64,000 nt of DNA from an uncultured Clostridia bacterium (GCA_947589215.1 CANQCL010000002.1:1-64000), one strand, 5' to 3'. Shown: positions 49,230-58,920, counted from the stretch's first letter. Numbers and translations are program-made. The notes: generated from the sequence alone by a model not told the origin.

Positions 49230-51749
49230 ATGGCTGCAAAGAAAAAGCCTGCAACAAAACGTAAAACAAAAGTATCCTCCAAGAAGCCTTCTTCCAAGAC
49301 GGCGAAAGCCTCAAAAAAGAAAGCGGTATCTCAAGCAACAGCGGCGCAAAAAGCAAATCATACCCGTACATATTCTATTATTTTATTTGCATTGTCTGCA
49401 TTTTTATTCTTGCTTACATATGTCTCAGGCTCTGCGTTTTGGCATTCTATGCACTTGGGTATAAGAGGAATATTCGGTTTGTCGGTGTTTTTGCTTGCAC
49501 CTGCTTTTTTATATATAGCTGTGATCTGTGCGCTTGATAAATCACAGAGCATTGTTCTGGCGAAAGTAATAGAAAGCGTAATACTGCTGCTTTTGATTTC
49601 AGCGCTTTTCCACTCGATTATGATAGGTATTCCTACTCCTGTCAGCAGTTCGTTTTTCAGAAAAATAACTTCTCTATACAACAGCGGTATCAGTTTAAAG
49701 GGCGGAGGAGTTATCGGTGCAGTTATAGGCTGGCCGTTATACGCTTTTTTAAATAAGGCAGGCTCAATAATAGTTATTATTCTTCTTATTATTGTATTTG
49801 TAATGCTTCTCACAAATAAAACCATTGTCGATTTGTTCAGGGGTGTATCAAAGCCGATAAGAACCGGATATAAGGCTGTTAAAGAGGATAACGCTCAAAG
49901 AATAAGAAACAGCGAACACAAACGTGCTATGGAGCTTGAGGAGCATAACAGAAACGCAAGAGTAGATATTGCAAAGTATCTTGATGCAGACGGTTTGAAC
50001 CGTAAGCCGACAAGCCGTAAGAAGATTGAAGAAAGGGCAATGCCTGACAAACTGTTTGATCCTGATCCGACTGATTTTATTGATGTTGACAATGTTAATG
50101 CAAATAAAAAGCAGTCAAAAAAATCTAAAAGAGCTAGTGCTGTTAAAGCGAAGGATCTGCAAGAGATAGTAAAAAATGCGCTGCCTGATGAAAAACCGTC
50201 AAATGAAAAGGAGCAAAGCTCGGAGATATATGTTGAAAACAGCGGACAAACAACTTTCTTTGGCGAGGGAAACTCCAAAAAAGTATATAGTATGCCGCCT
50301 ATAAGTTTATTAAAGCTTCCTGCTCAGAAGGGCAGCTTGGCTAGCTATAAGCAGGAGCTTGCTAACCGTTCAGAGACACTTGTCGATACGCTTAGAAGCT
50401 TCGGGGTTCAAACGAGGATAGTCGATATTCACAGAGGACCATCGGTAACACGATATGAGCTTCAGCCTGCGGCAGGAGTTAAGGTGTCTAAAATTACAGG
50501 TCTTGCCGACGATATTGCGCTTAATCTTGCGGCTGAGGGTATAAGAATCGAAGCTCCTATACCGGGTAAAGCCGCAGTAGGAATAGAGATTGCGAATGAA
50601 AAGAGAGACAGCGTATCTATAAGAGAGCTTATAGACAGCAGTGAGTTCAGAAAGGCAAAGGGCAAGCTGTCGTTTGCGGTGGGCAAGGACATAGAGGGAA
50701 ATATCGTTATGGGGGATATTTCAAAAATGCCGCATATGCTTGTTGCCGGAACGACGGGTGCAGGTAAGTCTGTGTTTACAAACTCTATAATAATGAACAT
50801 TCTCTACAAGGCAACGCCTGATGAGGTCAAGCTGATACTTATAGACCCTAAGCAGGTTGAGTTTCCTATCTACAACGGAATACCTCATTTGCTAATTCCT
50901 GTAGTTACCGATGCCAGAAAAGCGGCAGGGGCTTTGGGCTGGGCAGTTTCGGAGATGCTGAAGAGATATAAGAAATTTGCAGATAACGGCGTCCGTGACC
51001 TTCAAGACTACAACGAATTTGTTAAGGACAAAGAGGATATGGAGCCTATGCCGCAGATAGTAATTGTCATAGATGAGCTTGCGGATTTGATGATGGCGGC
51101 GCCAAAAGAGGTCGAGGATTCTATTTGCAGAATTGCTCAGCTTGCCCGTGCGGCAGGTATGCACCTTATAATTGCAACGCAGTCTCCGCGTGTTGACGTT
51201 GTAACAGGACTTATCAAGGCGAATATTCCGAGCAGGGTTGCACTCAAGGTTTCTAACAACACCGATTCGAGAGTAATACTCGACGAGGGCGGAGCAGAGA
51301 AGCTTCTTGGAAAGGGAGATCTTTTATATAAGCCTGTGGGTCTTGGCAAACCTATGAGAATTCAGGGAAGCTTTGTTCCTACAAGCGAGGTAAGAGCGGT
51401 AGTTAATTTTCTTAAGAACCAGGCAAAGGCTGAATACAGCGACACTATTATTGAAGAGATCGACAGCCATGTTCCTCAGCAAAAGGGCGAGAAAAGGGGA
51501 GGTTCTGATTTTCTTTCTGACGACTCCGACGATAAGCTGGAAGAGGCAATCAAGGTAATCGTTGAAAACCAGACGGCTTCTACATCATTTTTGCAGAGAA
51601 AGCTGAGTTTAGGCTATGCAAGGGCAGCAAGAATAATGGACGAGCTTGAGCAGATGGGCGTTATAGGAGAGGCAAACGGCTCAAAGCCGAGAGAGATCTT
51701 AATGTCAAAAGAGCAGTGGCTTGAGCGTTCCGCAACAAGAAGCGAATAA
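49230..51749 (+). CDS. ftsK: FtsK/SpoIIIE-family DNA translocase
   Basis: A septum-located ATP-driven DNA pump that clears chromosomes through the division or sporulation septum. The 839-residue protein has a Lys/Ala/Ser-rich N-terminal 45 residues and about four membrane helices (residues ~50-200). A charged linker follows, then the motor with Walker A VAGTTGAGKSVFTNS near residue 507 and Walker B IVIVIDELADLMM. The C-terminal gamma winged helix (LQRKLSLGYARAARIMDELEQMG) reads polar DNA sequences. FtsK and SpoIIIE roles cannot be separated from sequence alone; synteny with tepA-ylzJ fits SpoIIIE. Confidence 0.95.
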   Translation: MAAKKKPATKRKTKVSSKKPSSKTAKASKKKAVSQATAAQKANHTRTYSIILFALSAFLFLLTYVSGSAFWHSMHLGIRGIFGLSVFLLAPAFLYIAVICALDKSQSIVLAKVIESVILLLLISALFHSIMIGIPTPVSSSFFRKITSLYNSGISLKGGGVIGAVIGWPLYAFLNKAGSIIVIILLIIVFVMLLTNKTIVDLFRGVSKPIRTGYKAVKEDNAQRIRNSEHKRAMELEEHNRNARVDIAKYLDADGLNRKPTSRKKIEERAMPDKLFDPDPTDFIDVDNVNANKKQSKKSKRASAVKAKDLQEIVKNALPDEKPSNEKEQSSEIYVENSGQTTFFGEGNSKKVYSMPPISLLKLPAQKGSLASYKQELANRSETLVDTLRSFGVQTRIVDIHRGPSVTRYELQPAAGVKVSKITGLADDIALNLAAEGIRIEAPIPGKAAVGIEIANEKRDSVSIRELIDSSEFRKAKGKLSFAVGKDIEGNIVMGDISKMPHMLVAGTTGAGKSVFTNSIIMNILYKATPDEVKLILIDPKQVEFPIYNGIPHLLIPVVTDARKAAGALGWAVSEMLKRYKKFADNGVRDLQDYNEFVKDKEDMEPMPQIVIVIDELADLMMAAPKEVEDSICRIAQLARAAGMHLIIATQSPRVDVVTGLIKANIPSRVALKVSNNTDSRVILDEGGAEKLLGKGDLLYKPVGLGKPMRIQGSFVPTSEVRAVVNFLKNQAKAEYSDTIIEEIDSHVPQQKGEKRGGSDFLSDDSDDKLEEAIKVIVENQTASTSFLQRKLSLGYARAARIMDELEQMGVIGEANGSKPREILMSKEQWLERSATRSE

Positions 51750-51763
51750 CAGGGGAAAATCAT

Positions 51764-52705
51764 ATGGCAAGGAAATCACTTAGCAAATCGCAGAAAATAG
51801 CGTCTGCTGTAACGGTTGCAATAGTAGCGGTAGTTGCGGCGGCTGTTACGCATTTTACAAACTTAGGCGAGAGCCTTAAACAAAACAGCGGTCTTGCAGG
51901 TAAGCCTGCGTCAAGCGCTGACTTATCAGTACATTTTATAGATGTCGGTCAGGGAGACTGCACCCTTATTATGTGCGACGGAAAAAATATGCTTATTGAC
52001 GCTGGGGAGACAGATCAGGGAGAAAAGGTGGTCGAGTATCTGAAAGCTCAGAATATTGAAAGTCTTGATTATGTGATTGGAACTCACCCTCACTCCGACC
52101 ACATCGGAGGTTTTAGAGATGTTGTGGAAAGCGACATAAAAATCGGCAAAATAATAATGCCTAAAATCCCTGATGAACAAGTTCCTACATCTTATACATA
52201 TACAAAGCTTTTAAAAGCGATTATAAGTAAGGGTCTTAAAATAACAAGCGCAGATGATTTTACCTTTAATTTAGGCTCCGCTGTTATAAACACGTACACA
52301 CCCAAAAATAAGTATAATGATTTGAATGATTATTCTGTTGCGACTAAGATAACTCATGGCGAGAACAGCTTTCTTATAACGGGCGATTTAGGTAAGCAAA
52401 GCGAAAAGGAGCTTGTAACTAGAGGCTGCGATTTATCCGCAAGGGTGTTGCAGGTGTGCCATCACGGAAGCAGAGAATCGTCAAGTGATTTGTTTTTATC
52501 AAAGGTAAAGCCAGCATATGCGGTTATTCAGTGCGGTGCTGGCAACAGTTACGGTCATCCGCACGAAGAAGCACTTGAACGCTTAAGCGGTTACACGTCT
52601 GAAATTTACACAACTGATACAAACGGAACAGTGGTGTTTGAATCGGACGGAGAGGGAATGAATATTAAGACTGAAAAGTCTGACAATAATAATGGTGAGG
52701 AGTAA
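51764..52705 (+). CDS. Membrane-anchored MBL-fold hydrolase (ComEC C-terminal-like)
   Basis: A 313-residue protein with an N-terminal signal anchor (IASAVTVAIVAVVAAAVTHF) and an extracytoplasmic metallo-beta-lactamase fold. The fold shows HFIDVGQGDCTLI, the metal motif THPHSDHIGGF, FLITGDLG and CHHGSRES. It resembles the C-terminal MBL domain of the competence protein ComEC, without the membrane channel. It could be a secreted nuclease or phosphodiesterase. The small DUF3006-type gene that follows is its common partner in clostridia. Confidence 0.85.
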   Translation: MARKSLSKSQKIASAVTVAIVAVVAAAVTHFTNLGESLKQNSGLAGKPASSADLSVHFIDVGQGDCTLIMCDGKNMLIDAGETDQGEKVVEYLKAQNIESLDYVIGTHPHSDHIGGFRDVVESDIKIGKIIMPKIPDEQVPTSYTYTKLLKAIISKGLKITSADDFTFNLGSAVINTYTPKNKYNDLNDYSVATKITHGENSFLITGDLGKQSEKELVTRGCDLSARVLQVCHHGSRESSSDLFLSKVKPAYAVIQCGAGNSYGHPHEEALERLSGYTSEIYTTDTNGTVVFESDGEGMNIKTEKSDNNNGEE

Positions 52706-52712
52706 TAATACT

Positions 52713-52952
52713 ATGAAAAAAGAATTATTTATTGTAGAAAAAATTGAAGATGGTGTAGCTACCATTGAAAAATCGGAAAAGGAGTTTTTTGATATAAGAT
52801 TAAGTGAGCTCGGCTGTAAGGTTAAAGAGGGCGACGTTTTACGTTGTGAAAACGGAAGGTATTATGTTGATGAAGAAAAGACAGAAGAGCTTAGACAGGT
52901 TTCTATTTACCTGCAAAGTGCTGCCTATGACATTGATCAAACAGACATTTAA
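52713..52952 (+). CDS. DUF3006-type small protein
   Basis: A 79-residue cytoplasmic protein starting at the ATG at 52713 behind GGTGAGGAG. The pattern IVEKIEDGVATIEKSEKEFFDI, then a two-residue break and SELGCKVKEGDVL, is the compact beta fold of DUF3006. It starts seven bases after the stop of the MBL hydrolase gene. Function unknown; conserved pairing suggests they work together. Confidence 0.75.
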   Translation: MKKELFIVEKIEDGVATIEKSEKEFFDIRLSELGCKVKEGDVLRCENGRYYVDEEKTEELRQVSIYLQSAAYDIDQTDI

Positions 52953-52980
52953 TAATAAAATATTCGTCTAAAAACACCGA

Positions 52981-53016
52981 AAGGAGGATTGCTCCGATAG
53001 GAGCATGGTCATAAAT
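52981..53016 (+). promoter_or_regulatory. GGAGG plus hairpin leader of the RpiR gene (element C)
   Basis: AAGGAGG (52981-52987) and ATT are followed by the hairpin GCTCC-GATA-GGAGC (52991-53004), then exactly 12 nt to the ATG at 53017. An earlier in-frame ATG at 53005 abuts the hairpin. The layout matches the leaders of potB and the GNAT gene. Confidence 0.6.
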
Positions 53017-53892
53017 ATGGAAAAGGATTTATTGGTGACTTTAGAAGAAAGCTTTTCTCATTTTTCAAAAGGGCACAAGCTTATTGCAAGCTATGTTTTA
53101 GAGCATTTTGATAAGTCTGCGTTTATGACAGCATCAAAGCTTGGACAGACAGTCGGCGTGAGCGAGTCTACCGTAGTGAGGTTTGCTATAGAGCTTGGTT
53201 TTGACGGCTATCCGGAATTTCAGAAGGCTTTACAGGATCTTATGAGAAACAAGCTTACTTCCTTTCAGAGAATGGACGTTACATCCGATCAGCTAGGCGA
53301 GGACGATATTTTAGATAAGGTTTTAAGTCTTGATATCGACAGAATAAGAGGCACTTTAAACGAGTGTTCAAAGAAAGATTTTTACGAGGCGGTTGACAGG
53401 ATAGTCAACGCTCATACCATATATGTAATAGGAAACAGAAGTTCATCGGCATTAGCTTCGTTTACTTCATATTATCTTAATTTGATTTTTCCCTATGTAA
53501 AGCTTGTTCATTCATCATCTACAAGCGAGATGTTCGAGCAGATTCTAAGAGTAGACAGCAAAGACGTTGTAATAGGATTTTCATTTCCGAGATATTCAAA
53601 GCAGACGCTTAACGCTCTAAAATATGCTCACGACAACGGAGCTGGTGTTATTGCATTTACCGACAGCAAACATTCGCCGTTAGTTAAGTATGCAGACAAT
53701 GTTCTTATAGCGCAAAGCGATATGGCTTCGTTTGTGGACTCTCTTGTTGCGCCTTTGAGCTTAATAAACGCTTTGATCGTTGCAGTGTCTATGAGCAAGA
53801 AAGAGAAGATTTCAGATAACTTTAAAAGGCTTGAGTATATTTGGGAAAAGTACGACGTTTACGAAAAAAGCGAGTCAGATGAAGATAATTAG
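53017..53892 (+). CDS. RpiR-family transcriptional regulator
   Basis: The 291-residue protein (from the ATG at 53017; ATG 53005 is an alternative) has an N-terminal helix-turn-helix (FMTASKLGQTVGVSESTVVRFAIELGFDGYPEFQKAL). A C-terminal SIS sugar-phosphate isomerase-like domain follows (IYVIGNRSSSALASFTSYYL, DVVIGFSFPRYSKQTLNAL). Such regulators respond to phosphorylated sugars or amino sugars. No sugar catabolic gene is adjacent, so the target is not evident. It precedes the flavoprotein and cmk-plsC genes. Confidence 0.9.
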   Translation: MEKDLLVTLEESFSHFSKGHKLIASYVLEHFDKSAFMTASKLGQTVGVSESTVVRFAIELGFDGYPEFQKALQDLMRNKLTSFQRMDVTSDQLGEDDILDKVLSLDIDRIRGTLNECSKKDFYEAVDRIVNAHTIYVIGNRSSSALASFTSYYLNLIFPYVKLVHSSSTSEMFEQILRVDSKDVVIGFSFPRYSKQTLNALKYAHDNGAGVIAFTDSKHSPLVKYADNVLIAQSDMASFVDSLVAPLSLINALIVAVSMSKKEKISDNFKRLEYIWEKYDVYEKSESDEDN

Positions 53893-53924
53893 AATTTTAT
53901 GCTGATGGAAGGGAAGATGTTATA

Positions 53925-55160
53925 TTGACAAGCAAATATGACGTCATAGTAATCGGCGGGGGAGCTGCCGGTTTGTTTTCCTCAATATTGCTTGCCCGCA
54001 GAGGGAAATCTGTTTTGATTTTGGAGAGAAACAAAATTCTCGGAAAAAAGCTTATGATTACTGGAAAGGGCAGATGCAACGTTACAAATAACTGTGACGC
54101 CCAGACTGTGCTTAATAACATTCCGCGCAACTCTAAGTTTCTCTATAGCGCAGTTTATTCTTTTCCTCCGAGTGAGACAATGAGCTTTTTTGAAGGGCTT
54201 GGTGTGCCGTTAAAAACAGAACGGGGAAACAGGGTGTTCCCGATAAGCGACGACGCAAAGGATATTGTAAAAGCGCTTTGCGATGAAGTAAAGAGACTAA
54301 GCGTAACAGTTTTAAATAAAAGAGCAACAGGATTGATTGTTGACGATAACAAGGTTATCGGCGCAGAGTGCGGAGATGAACGATTTATCTCAGAAAGCGT
54401 TATAGTGTCAACAGGAGGAAAATCGTATCCTAAAACAGGCTCTACAGGCGACGGTTATAAGCTTGCAGAGCAAGCCGGTCATACTGTGACGGATATACAG
54501 CCGTCGTTAGTTCCGCTTGAAACTAAGCAGGATTTTCCTAAAAAACTTATGGGGCTATCTCTTAGAAATGTTACGTTAAGTCTCTGGCAAAGCGGAAAGA
54601 AAAAGCCTTTGTATTCAGAGCTGGGCGAGATGCTCTTTACTCATTTCGGAGTGTCAGGACCGCTGGTTTTGTCATCAAGCGCACATATAAATAATATAGA
54701 TAAAAATGATTATTATATGGTAATAGACTTAAAACCCGCTCTTGACGAAAAGACTTTAGACAAGCGAATACTAAGAGACTTCAATGATAATCCGAACAGA
54801 AATTTTGCAAATGTTTTGAAAAAGCTTTTGCCTGCGAAAATGATACCTGTTATAATAGAATTATCGGGTATTGACGGTGAAGAAAAGGTAAATAATATTT
54901 CAAAGGAGCAGAGAAGAAAGCTAATTGAGCTTCTTAAAAATCTGCGGATTGATATAAAAGGCTTTCGTCCTGTTGACGAGGCGATCATAACAAGAGGCGG
55001 AGTAAGCACAAAGGAAATAAATCCGAGCACTATGGAATCAAAACTTGTCTCGAGGCTTTACTTTATCGGAGAGGTGCTCGACGTTGACGGCTATACTGGC
55101 GGATTTAATCTGCAAATTGCCTTTGCTACTGCAAATCTGGCAGCGAAGAACATTTTATAA
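53925..55160 (+). CDS. HI0933/BaiN-family flavoprotein oxidoreductase
   Basis: A 411-residue FAD protein with the N-terminal dinucleotide fold VIVIGGGAAGLFSSILLARRG, followed by GKKLMITGKGRCNVTNN, which is diagnostic of this family. The middle has STGGKSYPKTGSTGDGY, and the C-terminal end is FIGEVLDVDGYTGGFNLQIAFATA. Start is TTG 53925 behind GGAAGGGAAG. The family has been annotated as aminoacetone oxidase or, in gut clostridia, as BaiN bile-acid reductase. Neither activity can be read from sequence. The order flavoprotein, cmk, plsC, ispH-S1 is common in clostridia. Confidence 0.87.
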   Translation: MTSKYDVIVIGGGAAGLFSSILLARRGKSVLILERNKILGKKLMITGKGRCNVTNNCDAQTVLNNIPRNSKFLYSAVYSFPPSETMSFFEGLGVPLKTERGNRVFPISDDAKDIVKALCDEVKRLSVTVLNKRATGLIVDDNKVIGAECGDERFISESVIVSTGGKSYPKTGSTGDGYKLAEQAGHTVTDIQPSLVPLETKQDFPKKLMGLSLRNVTLSLWQSGKKKPLYSELGEMLFTHFGVSGPLVLSSSAHINNIDKNDYYMVIDLKPALDEKTLDKRILRDFNDNPNRNFANVLKKLLPAKMIPVIIELSGIDGEEKVNNISKEQRRKLIELLKNLRIDIKGFRPVDEAIITRGGVSTKEINPSTMESKLVSRLYFIGEVLDVDGYTGGFNLQIAFATANLAAKNIL

Positions 55161-55194
55161 ATTAGGGTATATTAATAGTATGCAGGAGGATATT

Positions 55195-56613
55195 ATGAGC
55201 ATAAATATTGCATTGGACGGTCCATCAGGGGCAGGAAAATCAACGATTGCAAAGGCTGTTGCAAAGAAGCTTGGATATGTTTATGTCGATACGGGTGCGC
55301 TCTATCGCTCTATCGCTTTATATATGACCGAACACAGCGTGGATATAAATAATAATGTAAAGTCTGCGTTGAACGAAGTTAATATAAAGCTTGCCTATGT
55401 TGACGGTTTGCAGAGAGTTTTGCTGTGCGGTGAAGATGTTTCAGATAAAATAAGAACTCCTGAGATTTCAATGGGAGCTTCAAGGGTTTCCGCTATTCCT
55501 GCGGTCAGAGAGTTTCTGTTTGACCTTCAGCAGAATATAGCAAAAGAAAATAATATAATTATGGACGGCAGAGATATTGGTACAGTTGTGCTGCCAAAAG
55601 CCGATGTTAAGATTTTTCTTACGGCGTCAGCTGAGGAGCGAGCAAACAGAAGATTTAAAGAACTTCAAGAAAAGGGAGATAGCTCCTCATATGAGGAGGT
55701 TCTGGCTGACATAAAACAGCGTGATTACAACGATATGCACAGAGATATTGCACCTCTTAAAAAAGCAAATGACGCTGTTGAGGTAGATACTACAAGCTTG
55801 AACTTAGATGAGTCTGTTGAGGTTATATACAATACTATAATTGAAGAACTTAAAAAAAAACCTGATAATTCAGATAAGATAAAAGAAGATGTTTCAGGTG
55901 GTCAACATAAGGATAACAGTAACGGCTATCTAAGAGGATTAGATGTTAGACCGGTTGACACAAGTAACAAACTTTCTCGTTTAAGACTGATTTTCTACAA
56001 CTTTCTAAGATATCTAGTGCTGTTAGTTTATCACATTTTTTACAACTTAAAATTTGTTGGTAAAGAGAATATACCGAAAGGCGGTTCGCATATTTTTGCA
56101 AGCAATCATAGAAGCTATGCCGATCCGGTGCTTATATCTCTTGCTGTAAGAGTGCCGTTTTCTTTTATGGCTAAGGAGGAACTGTTTAAGCAGAATATTT
56201 TTTTTGCGGCTCTTATAAAGGCACTGGGGGCGTTTCCTGTAACAAGAGGAAAAGGAGATACTTCAGCGATTGATACGTCGCTCAAATGCCTTAATAAGGG
56301 AAGAAATCTTGTGATTTTTCCGGAGGGTACACGTTCTAAGGACGGAAGAGTTGGCAGAGGTAAAACCGGAGTTGCTCTGATTGCGGCAGTTGCTCAGATG
56401 CCTGTGATTCCGGTGGGAATTATCTTTGAGGGGAAACTGAAATTCAGAAAAAAGGTTGTTGTAAAGTTCGGAAAAGCTATCTCTCCTAATGAACTTGATG
56501 TTTCAAAAACAGATCCTAAGGAGTTAAAAATACTAAAGCAAACAATAATGAACGGAATTGTAGATTTGGTTGAAACCGATAATCCTTATATTCATAATTC
56601 TGATAATCAATAG
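55195..56613 (+). CDS. cmk-plsC: Fusion of cytidylate kinase and PlsC-type acyltransferase
   Basis: One uninterrupted 472-residue ORF from the ATG at 55195 (behind GCAGGAGG). Residues 1-222 are cytidylate kinase: DGPSGAGKST, DTGALYRSIALY, GASRVSAIPAVR and MDGRDIGTVVLPKADVKIFL. A polar linker of ~60 residues follows (KKKPDNSDKIKEDVSGG). Residues ~280-472 are a 1-acylglycerol-3-phosphate acyltransferase: a membrane helix (YNFLRYLVLLVYHIFYNL), the catalytic NHRSYAD (H-x4-D), the FPEGTRSKDG motif and VIPVGII. Neighbouring genera usually have two separate adjacent genes. No stop or frameshift is visible at the junction. Confidence 0.9.
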   Translation: MSINIALDGPSGAGKSTIAKAVAKKLGYVYVDTGALYRSIALYMTEHSVDINNNVKSALNEVNIKLAYVDGLQRVLLCGEDVSDKIRTPEISMGASRVSAIPAVREFLFDLQQNIAKENNIIMDGRDIGTVVLPKADVKIFLTASAEERANRRFKELQEKGDSSSYEEVLADIKQRDYNDMHRDIAPLKKANDAVEVDTTSLNLDESVEVIYNTIIEELKKKPDNSDKIKEDVSGGQHKDNSNGYLRGLDVRPVDTSNKLSRLRLIFYNFLRYLVLLVYHIFYNLKFVGKENIPKGGSHIFASNHRSYADPVLISLAVRVPFSFMAKEELFKQNIFFAALIKALGAFPVTRGKGDTSAIDTSLKCLNKGRNLVIFPEGTRSKDGRVGRGKTGVALIAAVAQMPVIPVGIIFEGKLKFRKKVVVKFGKAISPNELDVSKTDPKELKILKQTIMNGIVDLVETDNPYIHNSDNQ

Positions 56614-56640
56614 TTTTCTAATTACTTTTTGGGGGTTTAA

Positions 56641-58896
56641 ATGTTAACAAAATGTAAAATTTTAGTTGCAGAAACGGCAGGCTTTTGTTTTGGTGTAGAC
56701 AGAGCGGTTAAAATAGTGTATAATAATCTAAATAGCCTAAGCAATGTTGTTACATTAGGACCTATTATCCATAATCAAAGCGTTGTTTCCGACTTGGAAA
56801 GCAAAGGTGTAAGCGTTGTAAACGATGTAGACGAAGTAAAGTCAGATCAAACGGTCATTATACGTTCTCACGGCGTTTCGTCTGATGTTTATAAGCGTTT
56901 GAACGAGCTTTCTGTTAATGTTGTAGACGCTACCTGTCCTTTTGTTTCTAAAATCCACAGAATTGTCAGTGAGAAATCTCGCGAGGGTTATCTTGTTGCA
57001 ATTGCAGGGGACAGAACACACCCTGAGGTTATTGGTATCAGCGGACACTGTGAGAGTAAATGTTATGTGTTTTCAGGCATTGATGAGCTGAAGGCGGTTC
57101 TTTCAGAAACCGAAAATGAAAAAATGATCTTCGTTGCTCAGACTACCTTTAACAAGCAGACTTGGAAAAAGTGCAGGGAATACATACATAGCGTCAGAGA
57201 ATCTGCGTTGATTTTCGACACTATCTGCGACGCTACTTCAAAGCGTCAGGAGGAAGCAATAAGTATTGCGTTAAAGTCAGATAAGATGATTATCGTGGGC
57301 GGACGGCACAGTTCTAATACGCTGAAACTTAAGTCTATTTGCTCTGAGTATTGTCCGTGTTATCTGGTTGAGAATGCAGATGAGCTTTATGATTTGGATT
57401 TTGATGGAGTACATTATTTAGGGATTTCTGCCGGTGCATCGACACCGGCGTATATAATAGAGGAGGTTAAACAGACAATGAGCGACATTCTGGAGAACAG
57501 AGAAGAGGAATTTAACTTTGAAGAGGCTATAGAGCAGTCTTTGAAAAAAATATATATAGGAGCAAGGGTAACCGGAACTGTAACTGCTGTAAACAAAACA
57601 GAAGCTTTAGTTGATATCGGCACAAAGCATACCGGCGTTATACCAAAAGATGAGCTTACTGACGATCCGACTAAGTCACCTGAGGATATTGTATCTGTAG
57701 GCGATGAAGTTGAAGTTATTGTTTTAAAGACCAATGACCAGGAAGGTGTAGATACTCTTTCTAAAAAGCAGGTCGACGCTATTGCCGGCTTTGAAAATGT
57801 TGCAAAGGCATATGAGGAAAAAACAATCTTAACAGGCGTTGTCACCAATATTGTAAGACGTGGAGTTTTAGTTTCTACAAACGGCTTTAAGGTGTTTGTT
57901 CCTGCGTCTCAGGCTACTGAAAGACGCAGCGACAGTCTTGATGATTTACTGAATAAAACTGTAGAGTATAAAGTTATTGAGGTCGACAGAAGCAGAAACA
58001 GAGCAGTCGGTTCAATAAGAATTATTGCCAGTGAAAAACGTGCGGAGGAAAGAGCGAAATTCTTTGAGAGCGCTGAAGTCGGTAAAAAAGTAACAGGAAC
58101 TGTCAAGTCTGTAACGGATTACGGCGCATTTGTCGATTTGGGAGGAATAGACGGTCTGGTAAGAAAGGCTGATCTTTCATGGTTAAGAATCAGACATCCT
58201 TCTGATGTTGTTTCTGTCGGTGATGAGATAGAAGTTACAATTAAGAGTATTGACAAAGAAAGCGAGAAGGTCTCGCTTGTATATAAAAAGGATGAAGATA
58301 ATCCTTGGACAATTTTTGATAAGAATTACGGAGTAGGACAAGTTATAACTGTAAAGATAGTTTCTATAACTTCATTCGGAGCATTTGCTCAGATAATTGA
58401 GGGTATTGACGGACTTATTCACATTTCGCAAATTGCCAATCAGAGAGTTGACAATGTTGCTGATATTTTGAGTGTCGGTCAAGAGGTTGAGGTCAAGATA
58501 ACTGAAATCGACGAGGAGAATAAGAGAATCAGTCTCTCCATGAGAGCTTTACTTCCTGAACCTGAAAAGAAAGAGCCTGCTGATGAAGAGGCAGAAGCTG
58601 AAACAAACGCAGAGCCTGAGTCGAATATCGTTTACTCAACTGAGAATCCTCCTGTTGAAGATGACGAGCCTGTAGTGGAGACAGCAGAGGAAACTGTTGA
58701 AGAATCAGCAGAAGATACTGTTGAAGAAAAGGCAGATGAGTCTGTTGAAGTAACTACAGAAGAGGCTGTCGAAGAAAAGGCAGAGGAAACTTCTGACGAA
58801 AAAACAGAAGAACCTGCTGAAAAGCCGACTGAGGAACTCGTTGAAGAAAAGACAGAGGAAACTGTTGAGGAATCGGCAGAAGAAAAGGCAGAATAA
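56641..58896 (+). CDS. ispH-rpsA: IspH fused to ribosomal protein S1
   Basis: A 751-residue bifunctional protein. Residues 1-~280 are 4-hydroxy-3-methylbut-2-enyl diphosphate reductase, the last step of the MEP isoprenoid pathway, with Fe-S Cys in GFCFGV, ATCPFV and ICDATSKRQE, and substrate-site IHNQSVV and RSHGVS. Residues ~300-640 hold four S1-type RNA-binding repeats (TGTVTAVNKTEALVDIG, TGVVTNIVRRGVLVS, GTVKSVTDYGAFVDLGG, VKIVSITSFGAFAQI). A ~115-residue Glu/Thr/Ala-rich tail ends the protein. The fusion itself is known in Clostridia. The tail has no defined fold. Confidence 0.95.
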   Translation: MLTKCKILVAETAGFCFGVDRAVKIVYNNLNSLSNVVTLGPIIHNQSVVSDLESKGVSVVNDVDEVKSDQTVIIRSHGVSSDVYKRLNELSVNVVDATCPFVSKIHRIVSEKSREGYLVAIAGDRTHPEVIGISGHCESKCYVFSGIDELKAVLSETENEKMIFVAQTTFNKQTWKKCREYIHSVRESALIFDTICDATSKRQEEAISIALKSDKMIIVGGRHSSNTLKLKSICSEYCPCYLVENADELYDLDFDGVHYLGISAGASTPAYIIEEVKQTMSDILENREEEFNFEEAIEQSLKKIYIGARVTGTVTAVNKTEALVDIGTKHTGVIPKDELTDDPTKSPEDIVSVGDEVEVIVLKTNDQEGVDTLSKKQVDAIAGFENVAKAYEEKTILTGVVTNIVRRGVLVSTNGFKVFVPASQATERRSDSLDDLLNKTVEYKVIEVDRSRNRAVGSIRIIASEKRAEERAKFFESAEVGKKVTGTVKSVTDYGAFVDLGGIDGLVRKADLSWLRIRHPSDVVSVGDEIEVTIKSIDKESEKVSLVYKKDEDNPWTIFDKNYGVGQVITVKIVSITSFGAFAQIIEGIDGLIHISQIANQRVDNVADILSVGQEVEVKITEIDEENKRISLSMRALLPEPEKKEPADEEAEAETNAEPESNIVYSTENPPVEDDEPVVETAEETVEESAEDTVEEKADESVEVTTEEAVEEKAEETSDEKTEEPAEKPTEELVEEKTEETVEESAEEKAE

Positions 58897-58920
58897 TAAC
58901 TTGAATATGCTTTGATTATC

